Positions 16,218 through 24,914 of a stretch of 64,000 bases of DNA are shown piece after piece (position 1 is the first letter of the stretch; every line of letters starts with the position of its first letter). Source of the stretch: Mycolicibacter longobardus. Lineage in GTDB: Bacteria > Actinomycetota > Actinomycetes > Mycobacteriales > Mycobacteriaceae. The notes under the pieces were generated by a model that was not told the DNA's origin, searched no databases, and worked only from the letters and a program-made list of their open reading frames with translations. A program made the translations under genes and the position numbers. The DNA lies in contig NZ_LQPG01000011.1 of NCBI RefSeq assembly GCF_002102265.1, positions 1 to 64,000 of the forward strand, read 5' to 3'.

Positions 16218-16904
16218 CTACAGCCTTCCGGCGACGAAGTCGGCCGCTTGGCTGACCATGCCTGACGAGATATAGGCGCTGGCCAGGTGTTGCGGCCAGT
16301 TCTCTCGCCAGGTGTTCGGGTCGGCGGGGTTGCAGACGGGGTCGGCGCCGTGACACTGCTCGATGGTGCGGTCGTTGTAGATCGGATTGAAGTTCGTGAT
16401 GGGGCCGACCCACTGACTGCCGTTGCCGAACAGCGCAACCGCGGCGATGTGCTCGTCGGCACCCGCCGGCAGCGGATTTCTGAAGCTCCATACCTTGAAG
16501 GGGACCGCGAGCACCACGTCGGCGACGGCCGCGCCCAGCGAGTAGCCCCCCGGCACTATGCGGGTGTTCGGGCATCCGTTGATCGTGTTCTGGATGTGGG
16601 CGCTCATGTCGTTGGCGCCCTGGTCGATCTGATTGTCGGCGGGGTAGTTCACCGCATACAGACTGACGTTCTTGGAGGTCTTGGAGCGCAGCGCGCTGAC
16701 GAACGCGTTGCCGACCGCGCCGGCCCCGGGTGATTCCAGGCGCCCGCGGGCGAACACCACTTCGACGTCGGGGCAGGCCGCGCCGGCCGGTGCAACGGCG
16801 CCGGGTGCGCCGGCGGGAATCATGACGGGCCCGGTCAGCAGGGCTGCCGCCAACACGATGCCCAGACTTGTGAGTCGCAACCGGCGGGTCGAGGAATCGC
16901 TCAC
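16218..16904 (-). CDS. secreted cutinase-like esterase
   Basis: The 228-aa cutinase-family serine esterase has a signal peptide (about residues 10-43 with an AGA/APA-rich cleavage region). The oxyanion region is CPDVEVVFARG, the nucleophile GGYSLGAAV, the acid in GADPVCNPAD and the His in WPQHLASAY; paired Cys residues are conserved. GTG 16904 is chosen since an ATG 20 codons upstream overlaps the preceding TetR gene. It lies 19 bp after that TetR gene and may be co-transcribed. Mycobacterial cutinase-like proteins hydrolyse lipids and esters at the cell surface. Confidence 0.87.
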   Translation of the reverse strand: MSDSSTRRLRLTSLGIVLAAALLTGPVMIPAGAPGAVAPAGAACPDVEVVFARGRLESPGAGAVGNAFVSALRSKTSKNVSLYAVNYPADNQIDQGANDMSAHIQNTINGCPNTRIVPGGYSLGAAVADVVLAVPFKVWSFRNPLPAGADEHIAAVALFGNGSQWVGPITNFNPIYNDRTIEQCHGADPVCNPADPNTWRENWPQHLASAYISSGMVSQAADFVAGRL

Positions 16905-16923
16905 GAACTGGATAGTAGTGGGC

Positions 16924-17556
16924 TCACCCGCTCCGCGACCGATCCAGATACCCGGCCAGCGCATTGGTCAGACCGCGACGGGCCTCGTCGAGATCGGCGT
17001 AGGAACCCAGCTGGCGCTCGGAGACCAACCCGCGCATCGCACCGGGGATCAGCGCGGCCACCTCGCGCACCCGTTGGGGATCGACGTCCAGATCGGCGAA
17101 TGCCTGGTGGCAGGTCGCAAGCCAACTGCGGCCCCAGGAGAACAACTCCGCCGCGGTGCGGGGATACAACCGTTCCAGCTCGTGATGGTCGCGGGGGAGG
17201 GCGGCCCGTAGATTCTCGATCGCCCGCGAATCCTGCGACGCCAGACCGTCGTACAGCGTGTCGATGATCGCCGCAACCCGATCCCGCAGCGGCGCATCCG
17301 ATTTCACTCCGGCAAACGCCGCCATCGCGGCGTTGCGACGTTCGGCGGTGCGGTGCAACACCGCCGCCCAGAAGCCGTCGACGTCGCCGAACTGGTACTG
17401 CACCGCACCCCAGGTGGCGCCGCTCTCCTTGGCGATCCGGCTGGCCGACACCGCACCCGGGTCGCCGGTGGCCAGCGAACGCACCGCCGCGTCCAGCATC
17501 GCCTCGCGGGTGGCCTGCCCCCGCTTGTTGCTGCGCCGCGGCACCGGTTGCGTCAT
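16924..17556 (-). CDS. TetR-family regulator, divergent from Rieske operon
   Basis: The 210-aa regulator has its helix-turn-helix around VSASRIAKESGATWGAVQYQFG (residues 38-59). It is transcribed away from the Rieske operon with 108 bp between the starts, and CATAGTG palindromes lie in that gap. It probably represses the Rieske operon until a pathway intermediate binds. The N-terminal MTQPVPRRSNKRGQATRE is typical of mycobacterial TetR proteins. Confidence 0.9.
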   Translation of the reverse strand: MTQPVPRRSNKRGQATREAMLDAAVRSLATGDPGAVSASRIAKESGATWGAVQYQFGDVDGFWAAVLHRTAERRNAAMAAFAGVKSDAPLRDRVAAIIDTLYDGLASQDSRAIENLRAALPRDHHELERLYPRTAAELFSWGRSWLATCHQAFADLDVDPQRVREVAALIPGAMRGLVSERQLGSYADLDEARRGLTNALAGYLDRSRSG

Positions 17557-17579
17557 CCCACGGATCCTAACAACGTTTC

Positions 17580-17618
17580 CATAGTGACCACTATGATTCT
17601 GTGTCGAAGCGCACTATG
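17580..17618. promoter_or_regulatory. CATAGTG operator of the Rieske operon
   Basis: CATAGTG (17580-17586) and CACTATG (17589-17595) form a perfect inverted repeat around AC. A third half-site, CACTATG, occurs at 17612-17618. The sites lie between the divergent TetR and Rieske starts. They match neither the KstR nor the KstR2 consensus I recall. Confidence 0.7.
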
Positions 17619-17664
17619 CTGCGGAAGTCGGCCCGGTCGGAGACCACAGAGAGGACACGTTGAC

Positions 17665-18693
17665 ATGGCCAAACCACCCTTGTCGATGAACCCGACAGGC
17701 TGGTTTCAAGTGGCCTGGTCCGACGAGATCGGCGTCGGCGACGTCCACACCATGAAGTACTTCGGCCGGGAGATGATCGCCTGGCGCGCGGAGTCCGGTC
17801 AGCTCACCGTGATGAACGCCTACTGCGAGCACCTGGGCGCCCACCTTGGCTACGGCGGCACCGTCTGCGGCGAGGTACTGCAATGCCCGTTCCACGGCTG
17901 GCAGTGGAACTCCCAGGGCCGCAACGTCTGTATCCCCTATCAGGACAAGCCCAATCGCGGCCGGCGCATCACCACCTATCCCGTCGTGGAACGCAACGAG
18001 TCGGTCTACATCTGGAACGACGCGCAGGGGCGCGAGCCCTATTTCGACGCGCCGGACGTGTTCGCCAGCTTCGACGATCGCAGCGCCGCCGACTACTACC
18101 CCCAACAACGACTGTTCCGGGCGGGTCTGGAGCTGCATCCGCAGTACGTCCTGGAGAACGGCGTGGATTTCGCCCACTTCAAATATGTGCACCGGACCCC
18201 GATCGTGCCGGTGTTCACCCGACACGACTTCGCCGAACCGGTGTCCTACGTCGACTTCACCATCACCTTCGAAGGCGACGACGGGCAGAAGATCGAAGAC
18301 GTCAACAGCGGTGTGGAAGCCATCAACGGCGGCTTGGGCATCGCGGTGACCAAGAGCTGGGGAATGATCGACAACCGCACCATCTCGGCCATCACCCCCG
18401 TCGACGAATCCACTTCCGACGTCCGCTTCATGGTCTATATCGGCCGCTCACCGGCCGGCGGTGATCCGGCCCGCGCCGAGGCCAGGGCGGGCGAGTTCGG
18501 GCGGGAAGTGATCCGTCAGTTCGAACAGGACATCCACATCTGGTCGCATCAGCGCTATTCGGACCCGCCCGCCCTGGCGACCGCCGAATACGAGGGATTC
18601 ACCGCGATCCGCCAGTGGGCCAAGCAGTTCTATCCCGACGGCATCGGCGGCAGCGCTGCCGAGGTCTATGCCCAGAAAGGTTTCACCGCATGA
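17665..18693 (+). CDS. Rieske non-heme iron oxygenase, KshA-like
   Basis: The 342-aa ring-hydroxylating oxygenase alpha subunit resembles KshA. The Rieske [2Fe-2S] ligands are in YCEHLGAHLG and CPFHGW. The mononuclear iron motif is ENGVDFAHFKYVH (Asp-x2-His-x4-His). It hydroxylates a ring compound using electrons from a separate reductase, and none is encoded nearby. GGACA lies before ATG 17665. Its stop overlaps the next start (ATGA). It is probably steroid- or terpenoid-active but not kshA itself, because the cholesterol genes are absent here. Confidence 0.87.
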   Translation: MAKPPLSMNPTGWFQVAWSDEIGVGDVHTMKYFGREMIAWRAESGQLTVMNAYCEHLGAHLGYGGTVCGEVLQCPFHGWQWNSQGRNVCIPYQDKPNRGRRITTYPVVERNESVYIWNDAQGREPYFDAPDVFASFDDRSAADYYPQQRLFRAGLELHPQYVLENGVDFAHFKYVHRTPIVPVFTRHDFAEPVSYVDFTITFEGDDGQKIEDVNSGVEAINGGLGIAVTKSWGMIDNRTISAITPVDESTSDVRFMVYIGRSPAGGDPARAEARAGEFGREVIRQFEQDIHIWSHQRYSDPPALATAEYEGFTAIRQWAKQFYPDGIGGSAAEVYAQKGFTA

Positions 18694-19778
18694 ACACAGC
18701 CGCCGCACCGGTCCGCGTTTTCCAGGTCGCCACCGGCAACGTCGGGACCGAGATGATCCGGCGGTTCGCCGCCCGGGACGACTTGGAACTGGTCGGCGTG
18801 CACTGCTATTCGCCGGACAAGATCGGCAAGGACACCGGCGAGCTGGCCGGAATCGCGCCCAACGGGGTGATCGCGACGGGCAGCGTCGAGGAGATCATCG
18901 CGGCCAAGCCGGACGTGCTGACGTTTCACGGCGTGTTCCCCGATGAGGACCTCTACGTTCGGATCCTCGAGGCGGGCATCAACATCGTCACCACCGCCGA
19001 CTGGATCACCGGCTGGCATCGCGACAAGAACCACCCCCACCCGTCGGGCAAACCGGTGACGCAGCTCCTGCGGGAGGCCGCTGAGTTGGGCGGTGCGACG
19101 TTCTACGGCACCGGGATGAACCCGGGCCTCAATCAGATTCTGGGCGTGGTGTGTTCGGCCGACGTCGCCGAGATCGAGAACGTCACCACCATCGAATCCG
19201 TCGACGTGTCGTGCCACCACTCCAAGGACACCTGGATCGAGGTCGGCTACGGTCAACCGGCCGACGATCCGGAGATCCCGGCAAAGCTGGAGAAGTTCAC
19301 CCGGGTCTTCGCCGACAGCGTGCTGATGATGGCCGACTGCTTCGACCTCACTCTCGATGAGGTGACGTTCAACTACGAACTGGGCGTCTGCACCAAGGAC
19401 GTCGACCTGGGCTGGTACACCCTGCCCAAGGGGTCGTTAGGCGGCAACTACATCAAGTACCAGGGCATGGTGGACGGTGTGCCGCGCATCGAGACGCATC
19501 TGGAATGGCAGATGACGCCGTTCACCGAGCCGAACTGGAACATCAAGGGCTGCTACATCACCCGGGTCACCGGCGATCCGTGCGTCTACAACAAGCACAT
19601 GATCTTCCCCAAACCCGGTGTGGACCTGTCCAACCCGGACAACTTCGCCTCGATCGGAATGACGGTCACCGGGCTGCCCGCCCTCAACGCGATCAAGTCG
19701 GTGGTGGCCGCACCGCCCGGCCTGTTGACCAGTGCCGACCTGCCGCTGCGCGGATTCGCCGGGCGCTTCCGCAGGTGA
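18690..19778 (+). CDS. DapB-like NAD(P)-dependent reductase
   Basis: The 362-aa protein has an N-terminal Rossmann motif (VFQVATGNVGTEMIRRF) of dihydrodipicolinate-reductase type, but it is far longer than DapB and belongs to a family of uncharacterised mycobacterial reductases. FYGTGMNPGLNQ is a conserved internal motif. The start overlaps the Rieske stop by four bases and the stop overlaps the next start (GTGA), so it is tightly coupled to both enzymes and should act on the same substrate series. Confidence 0.8.
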   Translation: MNTAAAPVRVFQVATGNVGTEMIRRFAARDDLELVGVHCYSPDKIGKDTGELAGIAPNGVIATGSVEEIIAAKPDVLTFHGVFPDEDLYVRILEAGINIVTTADWITGWHRDKNHPHPSGKPVTQLLREAAELGGATFYGTGMNPGLNQILGVVCSADVAEIENVTTIESVDVSCHHSKDTWIEVGYGQPADDPEIPAKLEKFTRVFADSVLMMADCFDLTLDEVTFNYELGVCTKDVDLGWYTLPKGSLGGNYIKYQGMVDGVPRIETHLEWQMTPFTEPNWNIKGCYITRVTGDPCVYNKHMIFPKPGVDLSNPDNFASIGMTVTGLPALNAIKSVVAAPPGLLTSADLPLRGFAGRFRR

Positions 19779-20947
19779 CCGTGGCGGGCCGGGTTGTCGC
19801 GTTGGCGCGGGGCATGCGCGAGCTGGTGGCCGCCGAGGCCGCCGCATCCGAGCAGGACCGCACACTGACCGCCCCCATCGTCGACGAGATGTGGCGCACT
19901 GGTCTGATGTCGGCGTTCAATCCGGCCGCCGCCGGTGGAGTCGAACCGTCCTTCACCGAGATGATCGAGACCTGGATCGAAATGGCCTGGCAGGACGGGT
20001 CATTCGGCTGGGTCGGGATCGCCAACATGCCGTCCTCCTTCGCAGCGGCGGCATATCTTCCCGACGACGGCTTCGCGGAGGTGTTCTCCGCGCACGACAA
20101 CCACGTCACGCTGGGTGGCCAATACTTCCCCAACGGGCAGGGCACCGCCGTCGACGGCGGCTACCGGCTGAGCGGAGCGTGGAGTTTCGGCTCGGGCATC
20201 GGCCACTCGCAGTACGTCGCCGCCGGCTTTTTCCCGATGGACGACGGCGAGATGCGCTGGGTCAGCGACGGTGTGCCCGACATGCAGGTCGCGGTCATCC
20301 CGCGTGAGCAGATCTCGTTCAACGACGGCTGGCATGTCCAGGGGCTCAAGGCAACCGGCTCCTACGACTACAGCGCGCAGGACGTGTTCGTGCCGCGGCG
20401 CCGGACGTTTCGACTGTTCTGTCGCGAACCGTTTCGGGGTGGATCGCCGGCCGCCCGGATGGGGTTGATGCCGGTGACGGCTGCCGGACACGCATCCTGG
20501 GCACTCGGTGTCGCCAAGAGCATGCTTGACGACGTCACCGAGCTGGCGGCCACCAAGTACCGCATGAGCGATATGGCGGCGTTGGCCACTCGCCAGACCT
20601 TTCAGAAGGGCCTGGCCCACCACGTCGCCGCCTGGCGGGCCGCCCGGTTGCTGGTGCTTGACGCCTTCACCACCGCCGAGGCCACCGTCGCCGCGGGCGA
20701 AGACCTGACGCCGGGCTTGCGGGCCGATATGCGGGTGGCCGCCGTCTACGCTACCGATACAGCCAGAAACTGTGCCGAATGGGCACATCTGGTCGCCGGA
20801 ACCACGGCGATCCGGGAGGGCAGCCGCTTCGAACGCGCATTCCGAGACATCTACACCGGAACCCAGCACGCCTTCATCAGCGAGAAGGTCGCCATCGACG
20901 CGGCCCAGATCTGGCTCGGTCTTATCGACGACCAGTTCGGGCTCTGA
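19775..20947 (+). CDS. acyl-CoA-dehydrogenase-like flavin monooxygenase
   Basis: The 390-aa protein has the acyl-CoA dehydrogenase fold of the HsaA/HpaB group-D monooxygenase branch: WGSFG-type middle domain (SGAWSFGSGIGHSQYVAAG), GLKATGSYDY and a C-terminal DH2-type helix bundle (IREGSRFERAFRDIYTGTQHAFIS). Members use reduced FMN/FADH2 to hydroxylate aromatic substrates, or act as true dehydrogenases. GTG 19775 is chosen for its 4-base overlap with the previous gene. It is the last gene of the operon and convergent with an MPT63-like gene 12 bp away. Confidence 0.82.
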   Translation: MTVAGRVVALARGMRELVAAEAAASEQDRTLTAPIVDEMWRTGLMSAFNPAAAGGVEPSFTEMIETWIEMAWQDGSFGWVGIANMPSSFAAAAYLPDDGFAEVFSAHDNHVTLGGQYFPNGQGTAVDGGYRLSGAWSFGSGIGHSQYVAAGFFPMDDGEMRWVSDGVPDMQVAVIPREQISFNDGWHVQGLKATGSYDYSAQDVFVPRRRTFRLFCREPFRGGSPAARMGLMPVTAAGHASWALGVAKSMLDDVTELAATKYRMSDMAALATRQTFQKGLAHHVAAWRAARLLVLDAFTTAEATVAAGEDLTPGLRADMRVAAVYATDTARNCAEWAHLVAGTTAIREGSRFERAFRDIYTGTQHAFISEKVAIDAAQIWLGLIDDQFGL

Positions 20948-20959
20948 ACCGCGGCCGGC

Positions 20960-21667
20960 TCAGGGGGCCTCGGCGGGCAGCGGCGTGCCGGAGCTGCCTT
21001 CGGGCAGTGGGGTTCCGGAGCTGCCGGGCGGCGGTGCGGCAGGTCCCGGCCTGGAGGGGCGCTGCGATGGGGGGCGGACCTGGGCCGGTGCCGGTGACCG
21101 CTGGCCGCTGCCGCCGCTGGCCGGAGCCTGCGACGACCCGGCGGCCGGCGGCTGCGACGGAGCCTGGGGCTGGGGCGCGGGCGGCGGAGACTGCGGTGCC
21201 GGCGCCACCCACCGGATCTGGTCGGCGCCGCCGACCTGGTACACCATGCTGTTGGGTGCGTCGCCGGTGACGTCGAAGTAGACCTTGCCGGTGGTCTTCT
21301 GGCCCTGGGCGAGGCCGGTCGGCACGATGCCGTGCGCCGTGGGCACGGTGAACAGCGATTGATAGTTCTGGCCGCTGGCCGAGCGGGCACTGAGGTTGGC
21401 GACGATCGGGAAAACGGTGCCCTGGATCGCCTCGTCGGTGGCGGTGGCCTCCCACAGGGTGCCGCGCGGCTGGTAGGGGATGGCATCCGAGCTGGGCCGC
21501 AGATCGTTGACCGTCCAGCCGTGGACCCCGGGGCCCTCCGCCACGGTGCCCTGGGTGCCGATCGGGTGGGTGGCCGGGTCAGGTCCTTCTGCCGCGGCGA
21601 TCCCGGTGCTCAATATTCCGGTGGCGGCCAGCGCCCCCGCGGCCAGGGCGATCGAGATGGACTTCAT
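20960..21667 (-). CDS. MPT63-family secreted protein with Pro-rich tail (copy A)
   Basis: The 235-aa protein has a signal peptide (MKSISIALAAG...GIAAAEG) and an MPT63-like (DUF1942) beta-sandwich of about 120 residues: GWTVNDLRPSS, GTLWEATATDEAIQGT and GKVYFDVTGDAP match the MPT63 pattern. A Pro/Ser/Gln-rich tail of about 85 residues ends in repeated SSGTPLPEG/AE. MPT63 itself has no such tail. ATG 21667 is supported by GAGGAG upstream and by the signal peptide. It is a tandem paralogue of the next gene, sharing even 14 identical bases of the 5' leader. Confidence 0.87.
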   Translation of the reverse strand: MKSISIALAAGALAATGILSTGIAAAEGPDPATHPIGTQGTVAEGPGVHGWTVNDLRPSSDAIPYQPRGTLWEATATDEAIQGTVFPIVANLSARSASGQNYQSLFTVPTAHGIVPTGLAQGQKTTGKVYFDVTGDAPNSMVYQVGGADQIRWVAPAPQSPPPAPQPQAPSQPPAAGSSQAPASGGSGQRSPAPAQVRPPSQRPSRPGPAAPPPGSSGTPLPEGSSGTPLPAEAP

Positions 21668-21707
21668 GGGTCTGACTCCTCGGTTCGGCTGCGTCCCGAT
21701 GGCATTG

Positions 21708-21719
21708 GTACTCAAGTAC
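21708..21719. promoter_or_regulatory. short palindrome upstream of MPT63-like copy A
   Basis: GTACT and AGTAC flank CA in a perfect 12-bp inverted repeat, about 40 bp upstream of the start codon. It could be part of a promoter/operator; support is slight. Confidence 0.25.
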
Positions 21720-21761
21720 TGAATCGTAACGGGCTACCGACCAGGCTACCCAGAAACGAGT

Positions 21762-21796
21762 CCGGCCCGGCCCCGCAGGAGCGGAGGCCGGGCCGG
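21762..21796 (-). terminator. GC-rich terminator after MPT63-like copy B
   Basis: Arms CCGGCCCGGCC (21762-21772) and its complement (21786-21796) pair perfectly. CCGC/GCGG extends the stem inward across one bulged A, leaving the loop AGGA. It begins 15 bases beyond the stop at 21812 and separates copy B from copy A. Confidence 0.75.
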
Positions 21797-21811
21797 GCTG
21801 ACGATCCAGAA

Positions 21812-22855
21812 CTAGCCGGCGGAGTGGCTCGCGCCGCTGGCCGAGGGGGTCCCGGGGGTGGCGGGGATCGGCGTGCCCTGGCTTCCTGGGCTTCCTGCCG
21901 AAACCGATGCCGCGCCCTCCGAACCCGCCGTCGGCGCACCCGGGGTCTCCGGCGGCAGCGGTGTGCCCGAGCTGCCGGACGCCGCGGCCGGCGTCTCGGG
22001 CTTGGCGGGGGCACCCGGGGCCTGCTGCGAGGACGGGGCCGAGCCGGCGGCGGGAGCCGACGACTCCGCGGCGCCCGAGGTGGCCGGGGTCTCGGTGCTA
22101 CCCGTGGCAGAGGTGCCGCCCGTGGCAGAGGTGCCGCCCGTGGAAGCCGGGGTTTCCGAACCGGCCGCCGATGCCGGGGTGCCGTCGGCCTCGGCCGGAA
22201 GCGGGGTGCCCTGGCTGCCGGCGGTGGCCGGCGTGGTGCCGGTAGCGGCCGGCGCGCCCTGGGTGCCCTGGGTGCCCGACTGGGCGGGCTTCGGGCTGGT
22301 GGCCGCCGGAGTGGACGGGCGCTGCGCACCGGTGGCGGCCGGAGTCGACGAACCACCGCCGGTCGGCGCGGCCGGTGCCGCGGGCGTCCAGACCAACAGG
22401 TCCTTACCGGCGCCCTGGTAGACCGCACTGTTGGGAGCGTCGCCGGTGACGTCGAAGTAGACCTTGCCGCTGGTCTTCTGACCCTGCGTCAGGTTGGAGG
22501 GGTTCACACCTTGCGGGGTGGCAACCGTGAACAGGGCCGGGTAGGTCTGACCGCTCGGTGAGCGGGCGCCGAGGTTGGCGACCACCGGAGTGACAGTGCC
22601 CTGGATGGCAACGTCGGTGGCGGTGGCCTCCCACAGGGTGCCGCGCGGCTGGTAGGGGATGGGGTCCGAGCTGGGACGCAGGTCGCTGACCGTCCAGCCC
22701 TGGATGACCCCGCCGTTCTCCACCGTGCCCTGGGTGCCGATCGGGTGGGTCGTCGGCGCCGGGTCACCGGCGTCCGCGCTGGCGATCGCGGCGCTGAAGG
22801 CTCCGGCGGCGGCCAACGCCCCGGCTGCTGCCACGGCGGTAGTGATCAACTTCAT
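21812..22855 (-). CDS. MPT63-family secreted protein with long Ala/Thr/Ser/Pro tail (copy B)
   Basis: This 347-aa protein has a signal peptide (MKLITTAVAAAG...AIASADAG) and an MPT63-like domain (GWTVSDLRPSSDP, GTLWEATATDVAIQGTV, GKVYFDVTGDAPNS). A tail of about 190 residues follows, rich in Thr, Ala, Ser, Pro and Gly, with recurring GTPLP and TPAxS units (SSGTPLPPE is shared with copy A). Such a tail could be O-mannosylated and reach through the envelope; this is inference. It has its own hairpin terminator. The promoter must lie in the 129 bp after the kinase stop. Confidence 0.87.
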   Translation of the reverse strand: MKLITTAVAAAGALAAAGAFSAAIASADAGDPAPTTHPIGTQGTVENGGVIQGWTVSDLRPSSDPIPYQPRGTLWEATATDVAIQGTVTPVVANLGARSPSGQTYPALFTVATPQGVNPSNLTQGQKTSGKVYFDVTGDAPNSAVYQGAGKDLLVWTPAAPAAPTGGGSSTPAATGAQRPSTPAATSPKPAQSGTQGTQGAPAATGTTPATAGSQGTPLPAEADGTPASAAGSETPASTGGTSATGGTSATGSTETPATSGAAESSAPAAGSAPSSQQAPGAPAKPETPAAASGSSGTPLPPETPGAPTAGSEGAASVSAGSPGSQGTPIPATPGTPSASGASHSAG

Positions 22856-22984
22856 CGTTGGTGGACTCCTCGGTTCGACTGGATCTCGGGGTTGATGCGG
22901 GTTGATGTGTGCGGCGGTGCAGTGATTCCAGACCGTGAATCCTAACGGATTTGACGTCGCGGTTTATTCGCCTCGGCGGGTTCG

Positions 22985-24787
22985 TCAGGAATGCGAACTC
23001 CACCAGGTATAGAACTGCTCCAGGGTGGGCGTGCTGCGTTCGGTGTGCAGCGAGCCGATCACCAGGTTGTCGTCGTTGGTCCACGCCAGCGTGGGGGAGC
23101 CCTGGCGCATACCGCACACCAGCATCCCGCTCGACTTGTCCGGGGTTGCGGTGCGATGCCAGGCGCCCGGCGACTGGATTCGTCCCGGGCAGGTGACGAC
23201 GGTGGTGGCCTGCACCGTGTTGTCGAAGCTCAGGCGCAGCGCGCCGGCATCCGGAAACAGTGAGTAGGTCGCCGAAGGAGGCCCGTCGAGGTCGACGTTG
23301 CGGCCGCAGTTCACCTCCGCGATGGCGCCTCCCAAGGGTGTGGTCGACGTACAGGTGCCCTGCGGATAGCCCGAGGGCAGCAGTTTGAGCAGTCGCGCCT
23401 GGGCCTCAGCGGATGACACGGTCGTCGTGGGCTGACTCGCTCCCGCGGCCGAACCCGAGGTGTCGGTGTCGGCGGCCAGTTCGTCGGAACGCGATCGGTT
23501 CATCATCCAGGTGATCAGCCCCACGACTACGAGCAATACCGCGGCGATACGCAGCATGAGTCGGCGTTTGCCGGGATCTTGATGCAGGGGAAGCTGCCGT
23601 GCCGAGTTGAACCAGTCGTCGTCGGCGGTCGAGATGCGGGGCACGCTGTGTGGCGCGGCCAGGGAGGGCGCGGTGCTGGGCTCCGGTATCGGTGCGGGCT
23701 CGGATGGCGGGTCTGAGTGCACCGGCGGCACTTCGATCTGCGCCGGGGGCGGCTCGGCCGGCACGGTGGGCGGGATCGCAGGTTCGGCGGGCGGCACCTG
23801 CGCAGTCGGATGCGCCACCGGGGGCTCAGGCCGTTCGGCGGGGGGCGTCTCGGTCGGAACCGATGATGGCGCACTCGGACTCGGCTGCTCGATCAACGGC
23901 GGGGTGGCCTGCTGGCTGGTCTCGTAGATATGCAGCGTCCGGTGCTGATCGGGCGCGCTGAGTGCCTGGTAGGCCGCGGTGGCCAACTCCGCTGCGGTGG
24001 CATAGCGCTCCCGAGGGTCCTTGGCCATGCCCTTGGCGATCACCGCGTCCAGGGTGGCCGGGATAGTCGCTCCGGCATGGCTGGGTCGCGGAATCGGCTT
24101 GTTCTGGTGTGCGTTGGCCAGCATCTTGTAGCTGTCCGCCCGGTACGGGGGCGAGCCCGTAAGGCACTGGTAGAGCACACACGCCAGCGAGTAGATGTCC
24201 ACGCCGGGACCGAACTCACCGCCGGAGAACAGCTCCGGTGCGGCGTACTTCCAGCGGGCGCCCGCATTGTCCGCGTCGGCCGCGCCGGCCCCGGGGGCGC
24301 CGTTCAGCCCGAAGTCCACCAGATAGACGAAGTCGTCGTCGGTCAGCAGGATGTTGCGCGGTTTGACGCCCTGATGGATCACCCCGGCACCATGCGCGGC
24401 GTCCAGTGCGGATGCGGCCTGCCAGACGATGTTCACCGCGCGGGGTGGCGGCAGTACGCCGGTGCGCTTCAGCAGCGCGGCCAAGTCGACGCCCGAGACC
24501 AGGGGCATATCGATGAACACTTCGCCGTCCAGTTCGCCGTAGTCGCGGACGGGAACCACGTGCGGCTCCTGGACCCGCCCGACGACGAGCGCCTCACGCT
24601 GCAACCATTCCCGGAACGCCGGGTCCCGGCCCATCGCCGGTGCGAGCAGTTTGACTGCGGCGGTGCGGTCCTTCTGCGTGTCGAATGCCTCGTACACCTC
24701 ACCGGTGGCTCCGCGCCCCAGCAGTCGTTTGATGAGGTAACGCCCAACGCGTGAACCGGTCCGCGAACTCGACGCGGTCTCGCCCAT
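22985..24787 (-). CDS. membrane Ser/Thr kinase homologue, predicted pseudokinase
   Basis: The 600-aa protein has a kinase domain (residues 16-270), a Pro-rich juxtamembrane linker (to about 385), one membrane helix (about 411-430) and an extracellular domain with four Cys, as in PknH-type sensors. The Gly loop (GRGATGEV, 24-31), Lys46 and DFG (158-160) are kept. The catalytic loop reads His138-Gln-Gly140-Val-Lys142-Pro-Arg-Asn145, so the HRD aspartate is glycine (codon GGC at 24368-24370). Phosphotransfer should be crippled while ATP binding may remain. ATG 24787 is chosen over 24811 because GAGGAG sits just upstream of it. Downstream lie the two MPT63 paralogues on the same strand. Confidence 0.88.
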   Translation of the reverse strand: MGETASSSRTGSRVGRYLIKRLLGRGATGEVYEAFDTQKDRTAAVKLLAPAMGRDPAFREWLQREALVVGRVQEPHVVPVRDYGELDGEVFIDMPLVSGVDLAALLKRTGVLPPPRAVNIVWQAASALDAAHGAGVIHQGVKPRNILLTDDDFVYLVDFGLNGAPGAGAADADNAGARWKYAAPELFSGGEFGPGVDIYSLACVLYQCLTGSPPYRADSYKMLANAHQNKPIPRPSHAGATIPATLDAVIAKGMAKDPRERYATAAELATAAYQALSAPDQHRTLHIYETSQQATPPLIEQPSPSAPSSVPTETPPAERPEPPVAHPTAQVPPAEPAIPPTVPAEPPPAQIEVPPVHSDPPSEPAPIPEPSTAPSLAAPHSVPRISTADDDWFNSARQLPLHQDPGKRRLMLRIAAVLLVVVGLITWMMNRSRSDELAADTDTSGSAAGASQPTTTVSSAEAQARLLKLLPSGYPQGTCTSTTPLGGAIAEVNCGRNVDLDGPPSATYSLFPDAGALRLSFDNTVQATTVVTCPGRIQSPGAWHRTATPDKSSGMLVCGMRQGSPTLAWTNDDNLVIGSLHTERSTPTLEQFYTWWSSHS

Positions 24788-24914
24788 CACCGACTCCTCA
24801 AGCAAACCCATGAACCCCGATCACCGGAACTGCGAGCCCGGCGACATTGCCGTCAATGATTTCATCATTGAACCCGGCGGCGATCAGCCGGTAGCGACAA
24901 CTTCTGCCGATTGG

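Noticed and set aside
17580..20947. Identifying the Rieske operon with kshA and the cholesterol catabolism cluster
   Set aside because: No KstR-type TNNAACNNGTTNNA site and no kshB, hsa or mce4 genes are nearby. It is KshA-like only.
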